Source of the DNA: CAYVMN01 sp043808585
GTDB lineage: Bacteria; Desulfobacterota; DSM-4660; Desulfatiglandales; Desulfatiglandaceae
DNA length: 64,000 bases
NCBI GenBank assembly: GCA_043808585.1
Contig: JAZDES010000224.1
Location: 5,182-69,181 of the forward strand
Direction of reading: 5' to 3'
The translations under genes and the position numbers were made by a program. Below, piece after piece: positions 61,039 through 64,000 of this stretch (position 1 is its first letter; the number at the start of each line of letters is the position of its first letter). Below the pieces are notes generated by a model that was not told the origin of the DNA, ran no database searches, and was given only the letters and a program-made list of their open reading frames with translations.

Positions 61039-62085
61039 ATGAAACTGGGCATAGTAGGCCTGCCACAGTCAGGTAAGTCGACCATCTTCGCCGCACTTTC
61101 GGGGGCACGGGGACAGAAGGGGGAGTACGGGGCATCGGGAAGCGGTCCACGGATTTCCACGGTCACTGTTCCTGATGAGAGGGTTGATCTCTTGACAAAG
61201 ATCTACCAGCCAAAGAAGATGACCTATGCGAAAATTGAATATCTGCTTCCTTCCCAAATCCCTGCCTTATCTCCTTCAACGGCCGAAGGGGGCGTGTTGA
61301 ACCAGGTCCGGATATGCGATGCCCTCTTAGAGGTTCTTCGAAATTTTGAGGGGCCTGCGGGTTCTGCTCCTACGCCAGGGCAGGACTTCCTGAGGCTCGA
61401 AGAAGAGATGGTTTTGAGCGATCTCGTTGTTGCGGAAAAGAGGATAGAAAGGATAGAGCTTGACAGGAAACGAGGCAAGAAGGAGGGAGAGGCGGAATAC
61501 TCCTTGCTTAAATCCTGCTGCGAGTGTCTGGAAGGGGGCGAGGCCCTGCGCAATCTGCCGGAACTGGCATCTGATCCCCTTCTCAGGGGTTTCACATTTC
61601 TCTCGGCAAAACCGATCCTTGTAATCGTCAATAACGAAGATGAAGATGAGAAGTTGCCCGAGTGGGATAGCAGGCCGCAGGGTATAGATCCAATGGTTGT
61701 GAGGGGCAGGCTTGAAATGGAGATCGCCTCCCTCTCTCCGGAAGAGGCAGAGGAATTCCGGGAGGCCTATCATATCCAGGAGTCTGCACTTGACAGGGTC
61801 ATAAAAAACTCCTATCAGATCCTGAATCGCATTTCTTTCTTTACTGTCATCTCTGACGAGGTCAGGGCGTGGTCCATTGATGCCAACTCGCCTGCCCTGG
61901 AGGCCGCAGGGGCGGTCCACTCCGACATGAAGAAGGGCTTTATAAGGGCGGAGGTCCTGTCGTTTGAAGACCTCAAGACCCATGGATCTTTTCAGGAGGC
62001 CAAGAAGGCCGGGCTGGTGCGTCTCGAGGGGAAGGAATACGCAGTAAAGGATGGGGATATCATTAGTTTTAGGTTTAGTGTGTAA
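61039..62085 (+). CDS. YchF-like ATPase (Obg/OLA1 family)
   Basis: A 348-residue P-loop NTPase. GLPQSGKST at 7-15 is Walker A; the G4 position reads VIVNNEDED, an NxxE form that favours ATP over GTP, as in YchF. The C-terminal TGS domain ends in GLVRLEGKEYAVKDGDIISFRF. The Arg/Lys helical insert near 125-150 is a coiled coil. It is slightly shorter than common YchF (about 363) and lacks several of its loops, so it may be a paralogous branch. Start at ATG 61039; an in-frame start at 60823 overlaps Smr. Confidence 0.87.
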   Translation: MKLGIVGLPQSGKSTIFAALSGARGQKGEYGASGSGPRISTVTVPDERVDLLTKIYQPKKMTYAKIEYLLPSQIPALSPSTAEGGVLNQVRICDALLEVLRNFEGPAGSAPTPGQDFLRLEEEMVLSDLVVAEKRIERIELDRKRGKKEGEAEYSLLKSCCECLEGGEALRNLPELASDPLLRGFTFLSAKPILVIVNNEDEDEKLPEWDSRPQGIDPMVVRGRLEMEIASLSPEEAEEFREAYHIQESALDRVIKNSYQILNRISFFTVISDEVRAWSIDANSPALEAAGAVHSDMKKGFIRAEVLSFEDLKTHGSFQEAKKAGLVRLEGKEYAVKDGDIISFRFSV

Positions 62086-62100
62086 GTTCTGAGGTTTCCG

Positions 62101-63162
62101 ATGGAAAAGATAAAGATAGGCATTATCGGGGCCGGGGGATACGGCGGTTGCGGGGCGGTCGAGCTTCTCCATCGCCACCCATTCGCGGAGATAAGGGCCC
62201 TTATTGACAAGCAGGATGTAGGGAAGCCCATAAGCGCGCTATACCCGCACCTGAAAGGGTTCTGCGATTTGCCCCTTACGGCGCCGGATGATCCCGACTG
62301 CCCGAAGGATTTTGATGCGGTCTTCTTTGCCACCCCGGATGGGGTGGGTCAGAAGGAGGCACCTTTCTGGCTAAAGAAAGGAGTCAAGGTCATAGATTTC
62401 AGCGGGGATTTCCGCTTCAATGACACGGCAACTTACAAGGGATATGCGGAAAGGATCGGGCGCAGCCATGAGCATTCCTCCCCGGAGCTGTTGCCAGGGG
62501 CGGTTTACGGCCTGGCGGAACTGCACAGAAAGGAGATTGCAAGTTCCGACCTGGTGGGTAATCCAGGGTGCTTTGCAGTGAGCTGTATTCTGGGGCTTTC
62601 CCCTGCAATAGATTCAATGCTGATTGAGCCGGAATCGATCATCTGTGATGCCAAGACCGGGGTATCGGGGGCCGGGAAGACCCCTAATCCCACTTTTCAC
62701 TATCCGGCCCGGTACGAATCCATGAATGCCTACAAGATATCGGGGCATCAGCACGTCTACGAGATCGAAAGGGAACTAGGGCTTCTTGGGGGGCGGGACA
62801 TCAAGATCACCTTTACCCCTCATGTGGTTCCCATGTGCAGGGGTATTTTGAGCACCATATATGCCCAGTTAAAGAAGGGGCGAGACCTCAAGGGAGTGGA
62901 AGAGGCCTATCGCGCCTTTTACAAGGACGATCTTTTCGTCAGGATATTCGGACCGGCTGAGCCACAGGCGAGCGTAAATGTTAGGGGCAGCAATTTCTGT
63001 AACATCTCCCTTAACGTCGACGAGCGGACAGGGCGACTGATTATTGTCAGCCTGATCGATAACCTGGTAAAAGGGCAGGCGGGAAGTGCTGTTCAGAATA
63101 TGAACATAATGTTCGGGCTGGAAGAGGCGTCAGGGCTCTTTCACCCGGGAATGTATCCGTAG
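62101..63162 (+). CDS. argC: N-acetyl-gamma-glutamyl-phosphate reductase
   Basis: A 353-residue NADPH-dependent arginine-pathway enzyme. IGIIGAGGYGGCGAVELL at 6-23 binds NADP, GNPGCFAV with the nucleophile Cys157 is the active site, and SGHQHVYEIERELG near 217 holds the catalytic His. ATG 62101, 15 bases after the YchF-like stop. No other arg gene is present. Confidence 0.96.
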   Translation: MEKIKIGIIGAGGYGGCGAVELLHRHPFAEIRALIDKQDVGKPISALYPHLKGFCDLPLTAPDDPDCPKDFDAVFFATPDGVGQKEAPFWLKKGVKVIDFSGDFRFNDTATYKGYAERIGRSHEHSSPELLPGAVYGLAELHRKEIASSDLVGNPGCFAVSCILGLSPAIDSMLIEPESIICDAKTGVSGAGKTPNPTFHYPARYESMNAYKISGHQHVYEIERELGLLGGRDIKITFTPHVVPMCRGILSTIYAQLKKGRDLKGVEEAYRAFYKDDLFVRIFGPAEPQASVNVRGSNFCNISLNVDERTGRLIIVSLIDNLVKGQAGSAVQNMNIMFGLEEASGLFHPGMYP

Positions 63163-63194
63163 AAGGCGTTAGGCGCAAGGCACAAGGCGTGAGG
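63163..63194. repeat. AAGGCG short repeats
   Basis: Three imperfect AAGGCG(T)/AGGCGCAAGGC units follow the argC stop, as in other gaps of this genome. No function is visible. Confidence 0.5.
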
Positions 63195-63258
63195 GGTAAA
63201 CGTGTATGGGGTCATGAGGGGGCGACCGGTTTTGCAGGGTGCCTCCGGGATCCAGGCC

Positions 63259-64000
63259 TCATCTTATGCAGACCTTTCTAACGTGTTCAAGGTCTGTGAT
63301 TCCTAGAAAGACCTTTCGAATTCCATCTTGCATCAGGGTGGTCATGCCATCCCTTATTGCCTGCTGCCTCAACTCTTCGGTCCTTGCCCGGTTTTGCATG
63401 AGCGATTTCATGGGGTCCGTGCCGAGTAGAAGTTCATGGATGCCGGTTCTGCCGCGGTAACCCAGGTTACTGCACCTGGGGCAACCTTTGGCCTTATAAA
63501 GGCAGAGATCACCATTATACTCAAAACCGAGGGCGCCAAAATCGCCGTCATAGGCCCTGACCAGGTAGTCGAACTCTTTCCTTGAGGGATGGTATTTTCC
63601 CTTGCAATCCTCACAAAGGGCCCTTGCCAGGCGCTGGGCAAGTATTCCCAGGAGGGCATCCGCAAAATTAAAGGGATCCATTCCCATGTCAAGAAGTCGC
63701 GTAATGGTCTCCGGGGCGCTATTGGTATGAAGTGTGCTGAATACCAGGTGACCCGTCAGCGATGCCTCAATGCCTGTTGAAGCGGTCTCCTGGTCGCGCA
63801 TTTCGCCTACCATTATAACATCAGGGTCAGCCCTCAAGAAAGACCTCATGGCTGTCGCAAAACTGAGACCGATCTTAGGATGCACCTGCACCTGCCGAAG
63901 GCCATCCTGCGTGATCTCCACAGGATCTTCTGCCGTCCATATCTTGGTTTCCGGCCTGTTTATATGCTTCAAGGCCGAGTGCAGGGTGGTGGTCTTGCCG
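63259..64000 (-). CDS. Type IV pilus / type II secretion assembly ATPase (PilB/GspE family), 3' part
   Basis: The gene runs off the right edge; 247 codons are visible. GKTTTLHSALKHIN at the edge is the Walker A end, TAEDPVEI is the Asp box, FLRADPDVIMVGEMRD is the Walker B region and GHLVFSTLHTNSA the His box. The zinc site is CEDC and CPRC (about 110 residues before the end). It powers pilin or pseudopilin assembly from the cytoplasm. The N-terminal domains lie outside the window, so PilB and GspE cannot be told apart. Confidence 0.93.
   Translation of the reverse strand, partial: GKTTTLHSALKHINRPETKIWTAEDPVEITQDGLRQVQVHPKIGLSFATAMRSFLRADPDVIMVGEMRDQETASTGIEASLTGHLVFSTLHTNSAPETITRLLDMGMDPFNFADALLGILAQRLARALCEDCKGKYHPSRKEFDYLVRAYDGDFGALGFEYNGDLCLYKAKGCPRCSNLGYRGRTGIHELLLGTDPMKSLMQNRARTEELRQQAIRDGMTTLMQDGIRKVFLGITDLEHVRKVCIR

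Noticed and set aside
61327..62178. 283-residue antisense frame across the YchF-like and argC genes
   Set aside because: It spans the junction of two well-supported genes in antisense and has no motif.
1..64000. CRISPR arrays, prophage, integrase or transposase genes
   Set aside because: No regularly spaced direct repeats and no phage or transposase motifs were seen; only small non-coding repeat elements occur.

Overview
The window reads as one continuous chromosome segment from an anaerobic Gram-negative bacterium, most likely a Desulfobacterota (deltaproteobacterial) sulfate reducer or syntroph. Reasons: a full Rnf complex with ApbE, a 4-hydroxybenzoyl-CoA-reductase-like trio beside a PaaK-type ligase, a glutaredoxin/ferredoxin:thioredoxin reductase pair, DUF3786 and DUF6125 proteins, a complete meso-DAP dcw cluster, and two in-frame TGA codons that replace functional cysteines (apparent selenocysteine use). 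No rRNA, prophage, transposase gene or CRISPR array was seen.

Layout. 1-3.1 kb: an MFS transporter and a divergent-end alanine dehydrogenase. 3.1-9.9 kb: a Tm-1-like protein, a three-subunit molybdenum hydroxylase of the HcrABC type and a CoA ligase, together suggesting anaerobic aromatic-acid metabolism. 9.9-15.1 kb: a selenocysteine-containing rhodanese/ferritin fusion, a fatty-acid-hydroxylase-type membrane protein, two glycosyltransferases, a VanZ-like protein and DUF2304. 15.1-20.6 kb: rpsF-rpsR-DUF2232-rplI-dnaB-hflX; hflX is frameshifted at a run of nine A. 20.5-27.4 kb (minus strand): rnfCDGEAB-apbE, in which rnfB carries a TGA at the first Fe-S cysteine and rnfA is fused to an N-terminal lipoprotein domain. 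27.5-28.7 kb: ribF and tRNA-Leu(CAG). 28.9-47.1 kb: the dcw cluster mraZ-rsmH-ftsL-ftsI-murE-murF-(response regulator)-mraY-murD-ftsW-murG-murC-murB-ftsQ-ftsA-ftsZ. 47.2-56 kb: a radical-SAM protein overlapping a 1014-residue exported repeat protein of no known function, Grx/FTR, DUF6125, YdcF, a metal-binding protein and an NRDE protein. 56-64 kb: small membrane genes, an MBL hydrolase, tsaC-purE, DUF3786, Smr, YchF-like, argC and the end of a PilB/GspE ATPase, with several palindromic repeat elements in the gaps.

How the parts connect. The ligase and Hcr-like enzyme would activate and reductively dehydroxylate an aromatic acid using reduced ferredoxin; Rnf interconverts reduced ferredoxin and NADH with ion pumping, and ApbE attaches FMN to RnfD and RnfG. 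The strongest candidates for something undescribed are the selenocysteine RnfB, the selenocysteine rhodanese/ferritin fusion, and the secreted 12-repeat protein coupled to a radical-SAM gene. All functional calls rest on reading motifs by eye; no database search was run.
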